Shown here in pieces: positions 1-8,600 of a DNA stretch of 64,000 nt. A program made the translations under genes and the position numbers. This DNA comes from Deltaproteobacteria bacterium (GTDB taxonomy: Bacteria > Myxococcota_A > Polyangia > Polyangiales > Houyiibacteriaceae). Positions within the stretch are counted from its first letter, which is position 1; each line of letters begins with the position of its first letter. A model generated the notes under the pieces. The model did no database searches. It saw only the letters and a list, made by a program, of their open reading frames with translations, and had not been told where the DNA came from. The stretch covers positions 578,014 to 642,013 of the forward strand of contig JAEPMI010000004.1 in the NCBI GenBank assembly GCA_017644045.1. The letters run 5' to 3'.

Positions 1-1023
1 ATCGCGCGTGGACTCAACGCCGACGGACCGGTCACCCGCCTTCCTTCGCTCGAGGTCACCGCGGGCGCGTGGCGCAACGGGACCGAAGGCTCGCCGCTCT
101 ACTCGGACGCCGGCGTGCGGATGCCGGTGCTCTACGAGCCTCCCGACGTCTACGAGCGCGCGTTCCCCGTCGGCAGCTCGGACCCGGAAGCCGCGGCGCG
201 CGCGGCACGGCGACGGGAGATGGTCGCGGGCTTCGTGACGAGCGAGCACGAGGAGCTCATCCGCCGACTGCCGCGGGCCGACGCGGAGAAGGTGCGGCAG
301 CACCTGGACACGCGCGCCACGCTCGAGGCACGGCTCGGATTGGGCACGGATCGCGCGGGGCTCATGCCCGGGATGGAGATCATCTCGAGCTGGGACAGCG
401 TGGACTTCGGCTACAACGTGCCGGACTCGGGCAAGGACGCGATCTGGCAGGCGACGGCGGACCTCAACAGCGAGCTGGTGGCAGCGGCGCTGCACGCCGA
501 CGTGACGCGGGTCGCGACCATCCTGCTGCACGACGCGCCGGGCTACACCTTCGGTTACACGAACGGGAACCACGAGTCGGAGAACCCGCACGACCTGACC
601 CACAAGGTGAACGACGACAGCACCTGGCAAAGCGCGGATGGGGACGCGCGCGGGGCGATTCGCCGCCAGCACCTCGCCACGATGGAGAAGCTCGCCAACT
701 TCCTCGACATGCTCGAGTCGCGCATCGAGCCGGATGGCACGACGCTGCTCGACAACACGCTGGTCGTGTACGTCAGCCAGATCTCGAACGGCAGCCACTC
801 GGTGGAGCGCCTCCCGTGGTTCACCGTCGGACGACTTCAGGACTCGGTACGCACCGGGCGGTACATCCGCTTCGAGCGCACGCAGGATCCGGAACGCTCC
901 TGGCGTACCGACGGGCGACCGCACAACGACTTCTTCCTGTCGATCGCGCACGCGATGGACGTGCCGCTGGCCACCTTCGGGAACGACGCCGCGACCGGTC
1001 CCATCACCGAGATGCTCGTCTGA
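1..1023 (+). CDS. DUF1552 domain protein, 5'-truncated by the window edge
   Basis: The reading frame is open from base 1, so the N-terminus lies outside the window; about 340 residues are visible. The visible part matches the C-terminal two thirds of DUF1552 proteins. It has a helical stretch with DAEKVRQHLDTRATLEARL, then a segment ending in DVTRVATILLHDAPG, an HLATMEKLANFLDMLES helix, and a late DGTTLLDNTLVVYVSQ motif followed by GRYIRFER. DUF1552 proteins are exported proteins of Planctomycetes and Myxococcota, often encoded beside DUF1587/1588/1592/1595 cytochrome-like proteins. Their biochemical role is unknown, and the upstream partner cannot be checked here. The next gene starts 219 bases downstream behind its own regulatory dyad, so this is probably the last gene of its transcript. 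Confidence 0.8.
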   Translation: MARGLNADGPVTRLPSLEVTAGAWRNGTEGSPLYSDAGVRMPVLYEPPDVYERAFPVGSSDPEAAARAARRREMVAGFVTSEHEELIRRLPRADAEKVRQHLDTRATLEARLGLGTDRAGLMPGMEIISSWDSVDFGYNVPDSGKDAIWQATADLNSELVAAALHADVTRVATILLHDAPGYTFGYTNGNHESENPHDLTHKVNDDSTWQSADGDARGAIRRQHLATMEKLANFLDMLESRIEPDGTTLLDNTLVVYVSQISNGSHSVERLPWFTVGRLQDSVRTGRYIRFERTQDPERSWRTDGRPHNDFFLSIAHAMDVPLATFGNDAATGPITEMLV

Positions 1024-1210
1024 GCGTCGCTCGGACCTCCTGTCGCCGCCGATCTGGGCCGCCGTTCGGCCCCCGTCCCGCATGGACGAAAACCGTACAT
1101 CCACGGAAAGTTACGCCTGCTTTGCGCGTGTGTGAGTGTGCGCACGAGGATCACCTGTAGGTCAAGTGCGCATAATAACTGGAGATTTTCTGGAAATCAT
1201 CCCCGCCGGG

Positions 1211-1227
1211 GTCTAACATCGTTAGAC
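1211..1227. promoter_or_regulatory. Perfect dyad GTCTAACATCGTTAGAC upstream of the haem peroxidase gene
   Basis: Two perfect 7-base inverted half-sites (GTCTAAC / GTTAGAC) are separated by three bases. The dyad lies 15 bases before the GTG start and just upstream of the AAGGTGG ribosome-binding site. A small CCCCGCCGGGG dyad directly abuts it (1201-1211). The AT-rich sequence CATAATAA just upstream (around 1170) could be a -10 element. The position suggests a repressor operator, or an RNA hairpin next to the ribosome-binding site. No regulator gene in the window can be assigned to it. Confidence 0.5.
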
Positions 1228-1242
1228 AGAAAGGTGGGTTGC

Positions 1243-3477
1243 GTGGACTTCAAGAAGTTTTTGAATCCGGCGCTGGGTGCGTCTCTGGTACTGGTGATGT
1301 GGTCTGGGGCGACCTCATCGGCCGAAGCTCAGTACTGCACACTGGACGGCGCGCTCACCTGCGGTGACGGCACGGTCTGCGAGCCGGTGTCCGAGACCCA
1401 GGGTCTGTGCTGCCCGGACGACCCCATGACGGGGGTGCCCGGCGTCTGCATCGGACCGAGCGGTCCGCCGGCGGCCACCGTGCTCGCCTCGGACCTCTTC
1501 CAGCTCCTGACGCTGGCGCAGGATCCGGCGCTCTACGGCGACCTCTTCACCGGTCCGTGGACCAACTGGTACTACGACGGCCGCGAGCGGGGTCTCGCGA
1601 AGCTGGCGCTGATGCGCGGCATTCTCGAGACCTACAACCTCCACGACATGTACGTCGGGTCGGGGGTCCCGCTGGTCACCGACCCGGCGCGGAGCGGACT
1701 GATCTGCGAGACCGGCCCCTACACCTCCCGAACCCTCGACGGCACCTGCAACGACCCGACGAACCCGCTGATGGGTGCGCAGGGGACGCGCTTCGGTCGG
1801 AACGTGCCGCTCGCGTACGGGCATCCGATCCCGGGCGGGATGCTGACGCCGAACCCGCGAACGGTGAGCCGTGAGCTGCTTCGCCGACCGCGGAACGGGT
1901 TCAAGCCGGTCACCTTCCTGAACAACCTCGCCGGCGCGTGGACGCAGTTCCAGATCCACGACTGGTTCGACCACGGGCCGGCGCCGCACTCCGCGCCTGG
2001 GAGCCGCCGCGGGCGCGGGCACTACGGCCGTGGGCACGGGCACGGGCACGGGCACGGGCATGGTGGCCACGGGCACTACGGCGGTGGGCACGGGCATGGG
2101 CATGGGCATGGGCATGGTGGCCACATGGACCCGAGCAACTTCATCCAGATCCCTCTCGATCGGGACGACCCGCTTCGCCGTCGGTACCGGATGGAGAACC
2201 TGCTGATCCCGCCGACCCGTGAGGATCCGACGCGAGTCGCCGGCCGCGACGACGCCCTTCCCCCGACCTTCACCAACGAGGTCACCCACTGGTGGGATGG
2301 CTCGCAGGTCTACGGCAGCGACCAGGAGACCGCCGACCGGCTCCGCGCCCACGAGGGCGGCAAGCTCCTGATTCGCGAGAACGGGCTGCTCCCCGAGGGT
2401 GAGGGCGGCTACGCCGACACTGGCATGCGCGAGAACTTCTGGGTCGGCCTCGAGCTGCTCCACACGGTCTTCGCGCAGGAGCACAACGCCATCGCCGAGA
2501 TGCTCGAGGCGAACCACCCGGATTGGAGCGACGAGCGTCTCTTCGACACCGCGCGCATGATCAACGCGGCCCTCATCGCGAAGATCCACACGCTCGAGTG
2601 GACGCCGGCGATTCTGCCGAACACCAGCCTCGACACGGCGATGAACACCAACTGGTACGGGCTGAACCACTTCACCTGTCCGACGCTCCCGCCGATCCCC
2701 GGGCTCTACCCGAACCCCGTCGTCTACGGCGTGGTAGGCAACCCGGACGGTCGGGATCTGCACGACGCGGCGTATGCGATGACGGAGGAGTTCGTGTCCG
2801 TGTACCGCATGCACCCGCTCCTTCCGGATCACATCGAGGTCCGGAACCCGCGCACCGGTCGCGGGCGTCGGGTCGCGACCGAGCGCACGCGGGAGGCCGG
2901 CGGCCGCGCGCTCGTCGAGCGCTACGGCATGGAGAAGATGCTCTACTCGTTCGGCACCACGAACCCGGGTGCGCTCGTGCTCGAGAACTACCCGACCTTC
3001 CTCCAGGACATCAACATCCCGGGGCGAGGCATCATGGACATGGGCACCACGGACATCGTGCGTGACCGCGAGCGAGGCGTACCGCGCTACAACGCGGCAC
3101 GTCAGCTGATGGGCCTCCCGCGCGTGGCGGACTTCGACACGCTGACCGGTGGCGACAAGGACCTGTCCGACAAGCTCGAGCAGGTCTACGGCGACATCGA
3201 CCTCGTGGACCTGATGGTCGGCACCATGGCGGAGGCGCAGCGGCCCAGCTGTTACGGCTTCGGCGAGACCCTCTTCCAGGTCTTCACGCTCATGGCCACG
3301 CGCCGCCTCCAGGGCGACCGGTTCTACACCGAGCTCTACAACGCAGACACCTACACGAACGAAGGCCTCCTCTGGATCGAGATGAACTCGATGAAGTCGA
3401 TCCTCCTTCGTCACTACCCGGAGCTCGCCGACACCGGCCTCGCCTCCGTCGCCAACGCCTTCTACCCCTGGGAGTGA
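1243..3477 (+). CDS. Secreted haem peroxidase / alpha-dioxygenase-like protein with a His-Gly repeat insert
   Basis: This 744-residue protein belongs to the animal haem-peroxidase superfamily, on the alpha-dioxygenase / linoleate diol synthase side. Such enzymes oxygenate fatty acids using haem. The distal His is about residue 239 in QFQIHDWFDHG. The family motif THWWDGSQVYGSD follows, then LLHTVFAQEHNAIAEML, and the proximal His about residue 524 in VYRMHPLLPD. GTG at 1243 is chosen because AAGGTGG lies six bases upstream and it opens a signal peptide ending near SSAEAQ. The mature N-terminus is Cys-rich. An unusual run of GH and GGHGHYG units (about residues 256-294) sits just after the distal-His motif, where relatives have a short loop. 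Substrate is not shown; neighbouring acyl-CoA genes fit a lipid role. Confidence 0.85.
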   Translation: MDFKKFLNPALGASLVLVMWSGATSSAEAQYCTLDGALTCGDGTVCEPVSETQGLCCPDDPMTGVPGVCIGPSGPPAATVLASDLFQLLTLAQDPALYGDLFTGPWTNWYYDGRERGLAKLALMRGILETYNLHDMYVGSGVPLVTDPARSGLICETGPYTSRTLDGTCNDPTNPLMGAQGTRFGRNVPLAYGHPIPGGMLTPNPRTVSRELLRRPRNGFKPVTFLNNLAGAWTQFQIHDWFDHGPAPHSAPGSRRGRGHYGRGHGHGHGHGHGGHGHYGGGHGHGHGHGHGGHMDPSNFIQIPLDRDDPLRRRYRMENLLIPPTREDPTRVAGRDDALPPTFTNEVTHWWDGSQVYGSDQETADRLRAHEGGKLLIRENGLLPEGEGGYADTGMRENFWVGLELLHTVFAQEHNAIAEMLEANHPDWSDERLFDTARMINAALIAKIHTLEWTPAILPNTSLDTAMNTNWYGLNHFTCPTLPPIPGLYPNPVVYGVVGNPDGRDLHDAAYAMTEEFVSVYRMHPLLPDHIEVRNPRTGRGRRVATERTREAGGRALVERYGMEKMLYSFGTTNPGALVLENYPTFLQDINIPGRGIMDMGTTDIVRDRERGVPRYNAARQLMGLPRVADFDTLTGGDKDLSDKLEQVYGDIDLVDLMVGTMAEAQRPSCYGFGETLFQVFTLMATRRLQGDRFYTELYNADTYTNEGLLWIEMNSMKSILLRHYPELADTGLASVANAFYPWE
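2008..2124 (+). repeat. In-frame tandem repeat encoding (Gly-His)n
   Basis: Tandem GGGCAC / GGGCAT hexamers are arranged as two similar blocks, each starting with a GGGCACTACGG variant. They encode about 38 residues rich in His and Gly inside the haem peroxidase. The two blocks differ mainly in using CAC or CAT for His, which suggests a block duplication followed by hexamer expansion. His-rich runs of this kind usually bind Ni, Zn or Cu. Confidence 0.8.
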
Positions 3478-3479
3478 TC

Positions 3480-3546
3480 GGGGACACTCCCCCCCCTCCC
3501 AACCCCCGAAAAAACAGGGGCCTCCGAGAGCAAAATGAAAACTGTC
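3480..3546 (+). repeat. Left 67-base terminal inverted repeat of the RAYT element
   Basis: This block starts GGGGACACTCC, has a central CCCAACCCCCGAA, and ends GAGAGCAAAATGAAAACTGT(C). Its reverse complement occurs at 4289-4355 with 4 differences in 67 positions. It begins three bases after the peroxidase stop codon. The pair encloses one HUH transposase gene, so the two blocks are best read as the ends of a mobile or REP-type unit. Confidence 0.8.
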
Positions 3547-3622
3547 GAGCGCGGGCCGCCAGTCGCCCCGCGCTCGACGCCTTTCGAAGCAACTCGCGTC
3601 GGCGCGGGACGAGAAGCGCCGC

Positions 3623-4282
3623 ATGCCCCGAGGTCCCCGAGAAGTCGAGGTCGACTGGCCCTACCACGTGGTCATCCGTGGCAACAATCGCCGGCGGATC
3701 TTCTCGTACAAGAGCGACTACGAGAAGTTCCTGTGGCTGCTGCGAGACGCGAGCCGGAAGGTCGAGTGTCCCATTCACTCGGTGGGCATGCTGTCCAACC
3801 ACGCGCATCTGCTCGTCCGCCCCCAGACCGAAGATGCGATGGCGCTGCTGATGAAGTCGACGCTCCAGCGCTATACGCAGTGGCGCAATCGGCAGCGCAA
3901 CGCCACCGGCAAGCTCTTCGAGCAGCGCTACTACTCGAAGCGGATCGAGAACGACAAGCACTTTGGGTGCACACAGGCATACGCAGAGACGAATCCTCGC
4001 CGCGCGGGGATCCTGAAGCCGGAGTACGACTGGAGCACGCTCGGCCTCTTCACGGGACAAGCGAGCGACGCGCTACGGGAGCGCTTCGAGGGATGGATCA
4101 CTCCATCGAGCTGGTACCTGGACCTCGGCCCGTCCGCGAAGGCCCGTGAAAAGGCATATCGGAGGTGGGTTCGACTGACCTTGGAGGGAAAGATCGCGCC
4201 TGCCCACATCGCGGATCTCCTGCGCCTCGAGAACCCGCCGGTGGGGCGGATCCATCGGCCGGATGGGTCTGCCGCCTGGTAG
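3623..4282 (+). mobile_element. REP-associated tyrosine transposase (RAYT / Y1_Tnp, IS200-like)
   Basis: This 219-residue protein has the Y1 transposase fold of REP-associated transposases. An N-terminal WPYHVVIRGNNRRRIF strand is followed by the metal-binding HUH motif NHAHLL (His60 and His62). A candidate nucleophile Tyr84 lies in LQRYTQW, and the family motif AYAETNPRRAGI comes later. Length is typical of the family. RAYTs nick single-stranded DNA and are linked to spread of palindromic repeats; they are usually single-copy domesticated genes. Here the gene sits between near-identical 67-base inverted repeats. All key residues are present, so the gene looks intact. It separates two genes that would otherwise converge. 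Confidence 0.9.
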
Positions 4283-4288
4283 CTGGCG

Positions 4289-4355
4289 GACAGTTTTCAT
4301 TTTGCTCTCGGAGGGCCCTATTTCTTCGGGGGTTGGGCGGGGGGGGAGTGTCCCC
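4289..4355 (-). repeat. Right 67-base terminal inverted repeat of the RAYT element
   Basis: This is the inverted partner of 3480-3546, 63 of 67 bases identical. It overlaps the 3' end of the minus-strand TPR-dioxygenase gene, so the last residues of that protein (GGHSPPAQPPKK) and its stop codon are read from repeat sequence. This suggests the element inserted at, or reshaped, the end of that gene. Confidence 0.8.
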
Positions 4356-7236
4356 CTTTCAGATGGTGGGCGATGAGGTGCTCGATGGGGGAGCTGGGGG
4401 TGGTGATGGAGAGGGGGGTGGTGAGGGCGAAGTTGGGGTTGGCCATCCAGCGAACGCGGCCGCTCGGGTTCGGGCTGGCGGAGTGGAGCATGAAGGGATG
4501 AAGGAGGAAGACGTCGCCGGCCTGGCCGTGGAGCTCGACGAAGTCGGTGCACTGACGGCTGATCTCGACGCCGATGGTGCGATCGACGAGGTCGAGACCC
4601 TCGGGGTGCGCGGCGAGCTCGCGTGAGAGGAGCGCCACCGACTCGGGCGCGATGTAGGTGCCGCCGGCGCCCGGCGCGACGTCGTCCACGAGCAGCACGC
4701 CGACGAGTCCATTCGTCCAGCGGTCGAAGGTCGCCACGTCGAGCGGCGCGTCGAAGTGCCAGCTCTGCCAGCCGGGTCCTGGGGTCTGACCGGCCAGCTC
4801 CGCCGGCGAGCACAGGTTCAGGATCACGTAGTCGCTGATGCGCTTCGTGGCGACGCGCTCCGGCCCACCGACCAGCGCACACACCGCCTCCCAGAGTCGC
4901 GGCATCGTCTCTGCGACGTCCATCACGGTGTCGCCCACCAAGTCGATCCGCTCGCGCCAGAAGGTCTCCGGGTCACTCGGGTCGAACGCCTTTGCCGGCG
5001 CCTCCCACTCGGGCCGGTACCCCTTGATGTACCGCTCCGGCGCCTCGCGGATCCGGCGCAGGCTCGCGTGACGAATCGTCCGCAGCAGGGCCTTCGGCAC
5101 CGCCCCGCGGAGGGTGACGTAGCCCTTCACGAGCATCTCCTCGGCGACCCCCTCGGTATCGGCGACCACCACCGCCCGCGCCGTTCGCCGCTCCGGCAAC
5201 CCGAGCGCGCGCCGGACCATCCCCTCCAGTCGGTCGAGGTCGTCGGCGTCCCCATCGTGCGGCTTGCGACCGCCGTGCGGCCAGTGCGGAACGAAACGCA
5301 GCTCCTCCTTCGGCCCGCGGTAGATCATCACCGTCGACGATCGGTTCGCGCCCATCATCCGGAGCGCCTCCTCCAGGATCGGCGCCATCGCCGCCGGCGA
5401 TCGCTCGTCGGGCATCGCTCGACCCAACGACCGCGCCGCGTCCGAGAGAAGACCGGTGGCCTGCTCGAAAAGCGGCGCCATCACCTCCACCGCACGCGCG
5501 TTGTCACCGGTGGCGCCGCGTGCGTGAAGCGTCAGCACCAGCAGCAGCCGCGCGCTCACCCGCGACGGATGAATGCGCAGCGCCTCCTCCAGATCCACGA
5601 CCGCCTCGTCGAGTCGGCCCAACCGATAGCGCGCCTCGCCGTGATGCACGTGCACCGCTGCGCCGATGGTCCCCTGCATCGCACGGATGCCACGCGCGTT
5701 GGTCTCTAGCGAGCGCTCCCACTCGCCCTCGACGAGGTCGAGCGCGGATAGGCCGATGTAGGGCCATCGCGTCGCCTGGGTGATCTCGATCGCCCGCTCG
5801 AGCGAGGCCCGCGCTTCGTCATGGCGCCCCAGCCACATGAGGAGCTCCCCCCGATGTGCCTCCGCCAGCGACGAGCTCTCGAAACGCTCCACCACCGCGT
5901 CGAGGCGCGCGAGCGCTTCGTCCGGCGACAACGAGCGGATGCTCTCCAGCGCCCGCCGGGCCGCGAAGCGCTCACCGGTGATTGGCGGCAGCCGCTGGGC
6001 TCGACCGTCCACCAGCCGGGTCGGCGTCATGGTGCGGTTGCCGCCGAGCGCTTCGAACGCCCGATCGTAGAGCGCGCAGATCGCGTCCGGGTCGCCCTCC
6101 TTCAGGATCGTCCCCGCCCCATCGATCAAACCGCAGAGCAGTTCGCCGGTCTCACCGAAGTTGTCGTAGCGCACCCCGTATTCCCGGAACGCCTTCCGGT
6201 TCTCCTCGAGCTCGTTGTCGAAGTTCGCGCGCGTCCGGATCAGCCACGCGATCGGGAGGAACCCCGGCGCGCTCATGCTCGCCTTCGTCAACTCGTCGTG
6301 TGCCTCGTCGATCCGGCCGAGCCGCCACAGCGCCTCCGCTCGGATCAACGGTCGTCGGTAGTCCCCGCCGTCGCGTTCGAGCAGCGCAAGCGCTCCCTCG
6401 ATGTCGCCCGCGAAGAGCCGCGCCGCCGCCCGGATGCGCTCCGCGTCGAGCGTCTCGGCCTGGCTACCGTAGCCCTCGCTGGTCTCGAGCCCATCCACGA
6501 GCGCGAGCGCCTCCTCGACATCGAGGCACCACAGCCGATGCTCCGCCAACCCGAGCACCAGCCGACCGTCCGCGGGATCTTGTTCGCGGCCACGCTCCAG
6601 CCACGCCTCGGCCTGCGCCGCGTCGCCCGCCACGTCGGCGACTCGCGCGGCCTCCAGGAAGAAGACCGTACCATTCTCGAGCGCGAGCGCCCGCCCGGCA
6701 GCCTCGATCGCTCGCGCGCCCTCGCCCACCTCGGCGGCCACGGAGGCGAGCTCCATCCAGAGCGGTCCAGAGCCCTCCTCGAGGCGCACCGCGCTCTCGA
6801 GCGCACGGAGCGCCGGAGCCCACGCGCGCGCACGCACGTGAATCCGCGCCGCCTCGACGAACCAGCGCAGCGCCCCCGGCTCGCAAGCCATTGCCTCGTC
6901 GAGCAACTCGCGCACGTCCGCCGCCCATCCCAGCCGCCCAGCGAGCGTGATGGCGTCCCGTAGTGCGACCCGCGCCAGCTTCGTGTCCGTGAGCGCCCGC
7001 AGGTCCTCGAGCGCGCGACCATGGTCCCAGGTGCAGTAGCGCAGGTGAGCGGCGACCAAGCGCAACGAGGGCGAAGGCGACCGTGCGAGGGCAGTATCGA
7101 TACACGTCCGCGCCGCTTCCAGCTCGCCGGCCCGCGCGGCAGCGATGCCGACCCAGAGGTGAGTCCAGGCGCTCGTCGCCAAGGAACGTGCGCGGGTCCA
7201 ATCGCCCCCCTCGATCGCCGCCTGGAGCTCGTCCAT
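4318..7236 (-). CDS. TPR-repeat protein fused to a phytanoyl-CoA dioxygenase-like domain
   Basis: This 972-residue protein has two parts. Residues 1 to about 640 are a long array of degenerate TPR helices rich in ALERAIE and DLEEALRIHPS patterns. The C-terminal 280 residues resemble PhyH-type Fe(II)/2-oxoglutarate dioxygenases: VKGYVTLRGAVP opens the domain, the HxD iron ligands are in WQSWHFDAP (His about 827, Asp about 829), and the distal His is about 918 in FMLHSASPNPSGRVR, whose Arg may bind 2-oxoglutarate. The ATG at 7236 begins MDELQAAIEGGDW, a TPR-like helix; an in-frame ATG 28 codons upstream is possible but leads with non-helical sequence. The substrate is unknown. The final dozen residues come from the transposon repeat. 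No signal peptide is seen, so the protein should be cytoplasmic. Confidence 0.82.
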   Translation of the reverse strand: MDELQAAIEGGDWTRARSLATSAWTHLWVGIAAARAGELEAARTCIDTALARSPSPSLRLVAAHLRYCTWDHGRALEDLRALTDTKLARVALRDAITLAGRLGWAADVRELLDEAMACEPGALRWFVEAARIHVRARAWAPALRALESAVRLEEGSGPLWMELASVAAEVGEGARAIEAAGRALALENGTVFFLEAARVADVAGDAAQAEAWLERGREQDPADGRLVLGLAEHRLWCLDVEEALALVDGLETSEGYGSQAETLDAERIRAAARLFAGDIEGALALLERDGGDYRRPLIRAEALWRLGRIDEAHDELTKASMSAPGFLPIAWLIRTRANFDNELEENRKAFREYGVRYDNFGETGELLCGLIDGAGTILKEGDPDAICALYDRAFEALGGNRTMTPTRLVDGRAQRLPPITGERFAARRALESIRSLSPDEALARLDAVVERFESSSLAEAHRGELLMWLGRHDEARASLERAIEITQATRWPYIGLSALDLVEGEWERSLETNARGIRAMQGTIGAAVHVHHGEARYRLGRLDEAVVDLEEALRIHPSRVSARLLLVLTLHARGATGDNARAVEVMAPLFEQATGLLSDAARSLGRAMPDERSPAAMAPILEEALRMMGANRSSTVMIYRGPKEELRFVPHWPHGGRKPHDGDADDLDRLEGMVRRALGLPERRTARAVVVADTEGVAEEMLVKGYVTLRGAVPKALLRTIRHASLRRIREAPERYIKGYRPEWEAPAKAFDPSDPETFWRERIDLVGDTVMDVAETMPRLWEAVCALVGGPERVATKRISDYVILNLCSPAELAGQTPGPGWQSWHFDAPLDVATFDRWTNGLVGVLLVDDVAPGAGGTYIAPESVALLSRELAAHPEGLDLVDRTIGVEISRQCTDFVELHGQAGDVFLLHPFMLHSASPNPSGRVRWMANPNFALTTPLSITTPSSPIEHLIAHHLKGGHSPPAQPPKK

Positions 7237-7333
7237 CGACCGCAGGCTACCCTGTGCGCGCCGTTCTGGGAGCGAGCAATCGCGACGGAGACCATCGCCC
7301 GTCGACACCGGGAACGCCAAGGCGTGATCCAGA

Positions 7334-7345
7334 CCGGTCGACCGG
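7334..7345. promoter_or_regulatory. Perfect 12-base palindrome CCGGTCGACCGG between divergent genes
   Basis: The palindrome lies in the 248-base gap between the divergent TPR-dioxygenase and SplB-like genes. About 50 bases further on is an AT-rich direct repeat GAATATgccGAATAT (7384-7398), the only AT-rich patch in the gap and a plausible core promoter. Function is inferred from position only. Confidence 0.25.
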
Positions 7346-7484
7346 AGATCCGTGGTGTGGGCCGGTTCGAGGGTCCACGAACCGAGAATATGCCGAATAT
7401 CTGGAGCGTCAGGGACGACCCGGGGGCGTGCTCGAGGCGCGTAGCGCCCTTCAACCGGGCGGGGTCACGCACTAGACTCCGGCC

Positions 7485-8600
7485 ATGGCGCGCTGGCTCT
7501 TCGATCTGCTGAAGCCCCACGGCCTCGGCTCGGAAGTGCTGCCGGGCATCGTGCTGAAACGCGCCTCGGAAGAGCTCGGGCTGCGACTCACGTTCGCCAT
7601 GGACGGGACCGATCTCCACGTGGACGTCGGGCCCGCCGACGACGCGACGCCACACGCCGCACGGAGCGATCGGCTGGTCTTCGGCTACCGCGTCGGCCGC
7701 GGCGAGGTCGACGCCGAGCGCGCCCTCGCGCTCTGCCGCCGTCTCGCCGAGCTGGCCCGCGCCAACGAGGCGGAGGTCCTGGCTGCGCTCGCCGAGGACT
7801 CCGACCGAGGTCGCATCCGCCACGTCGAGACCGAGCAGCTCCTCGAGCCGATGGGCGGCGGAGACGAACGCTTCTACGGCCTCAGCCCCTACGTCGGTTG
7901 CCTGATCGGCTGCCGCTTTTGCTACGCGCCGTCGCGGCTCGATCCGCTGCGGCGGCTGCTGGGGCTCGATCCGATCCGTTGGGGTTCGTGGACCGACGTC
8001 CGCACCAACGCGCCGGCCGTGCTCGCGGACGAGCTCCGCTCCCGCCCCGCCGCGCCCATCAAGCTGTGCCCGATCGTGAGCGACCCCTACCACGCGGTCG
8101 AGAGCAAGGAAGAGCTCACCCGTCGATGCCTCGAGGTCCTCGTCGAGCATGCTCCCGACTGGCCCCTCTTCGTGCTCACGCGCTCCCCGCTCGTCCGGCG
8201 CGACTTCGACCTCCTCACGCGCCTGGACCGAGCCTGGGTCGGCGTCTCGCTCCCCACCGCGGACGACGCCGTGCGCGCCCACTTCGAGCCGCGCGCCTCC
8301 AGCGTCGCCGAGCGGCTCGAGACCCTGGCCCTCGCGCGCCAGGCCGGCCTCCGCACCTTCGCGATGGTGCAGCCGATACTTCCCGGCAGCGTGACCGCGA
8401 TGGTCGACGCCCTCGCGACCCACGCCGACTCGGTCAGCCTCGACGTCCTGCGCGGCGTGCAGGGGGCGGCCGACGACTTCGCCGACCATGCCGAAGCCGC
8501 CACGGACGAGTGGCAGATCCAGCGCTCCAACGAGATACGCCGCGCCCTGAACGAGCGCGGCGTACCGCTGTGGTCGGGGGAGTTGCCTCCCGATCGCTGA
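7485..8600 (+). CDS. SplB-like radical SAM protein with an N-terminal extension
   Basis: This 371-residue protein has a CxxxCxxC iron-sulfur motif in GCLIGCRFCYAPSR, about residues 141-148. It resembles the SplB / Rv2578c-type branch of the radical SAM superfamily: the Cys cluster is followed by KLCPIVSDPYHAVE and FVLTRSPLVRRDFDLL, as in spore-photoproduct-lyase-related proteins. The first 120 residues are not part of that core and contain an alpha-helical segment ending ALAEDSDRGRIRHVETEQLL. Most relatives have an unknown substrate, so no repair function is claimed. The ATG is the first in frame and starts MARWLFDLL. The stop codon directly abuts the stop of the convergent caspase-like gene (TGATCA). 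Confidence 0.75.
   Translation: MARWLFDLLKPHGLGSEVLPGIVLKRASEELGLRLTFAMDGTDLHVDVGPADDATPHAARSDRLVFGYRVGRGEVDAERALALCRRLAELARANEAEVLAALAEDSDRGRIRHVETEQLLEPMGGGDERFYGLSPYVGCLIGCRFCYAPSRLDPLRRLLGLDPIRWGSWTDVRTNAPAVLADELRSRPAAPIKLCPIVSDPYHAVESKEELTRRCLEVLVEHAPDWPLFVLTRSPLVRRDFDLLTRLDRAWVGVSLPTADDAVRAHFEPRASSVAERLETLALARQAGLRTFAMVQPILPGSVTAMVDALATHADSVSLDVLRGVQGAADDFADHAEAATDEWQIQRSNEIRRALNERGVPLWSGELPPDR

Noticed and set aside
1315-3624. Long open frame antisense to the haem peroxidase gene
   Set aside because: The opposite strand of a GC-rich gene is open by composition; the frame has no domain and the sense strand has clear family motifs.
5821-6963. Plus-strand open frames inside the TPR-dioxygenase gene
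   Set aside because: They are shadows of the minus-strand TPR array; Arg-rich translations only.
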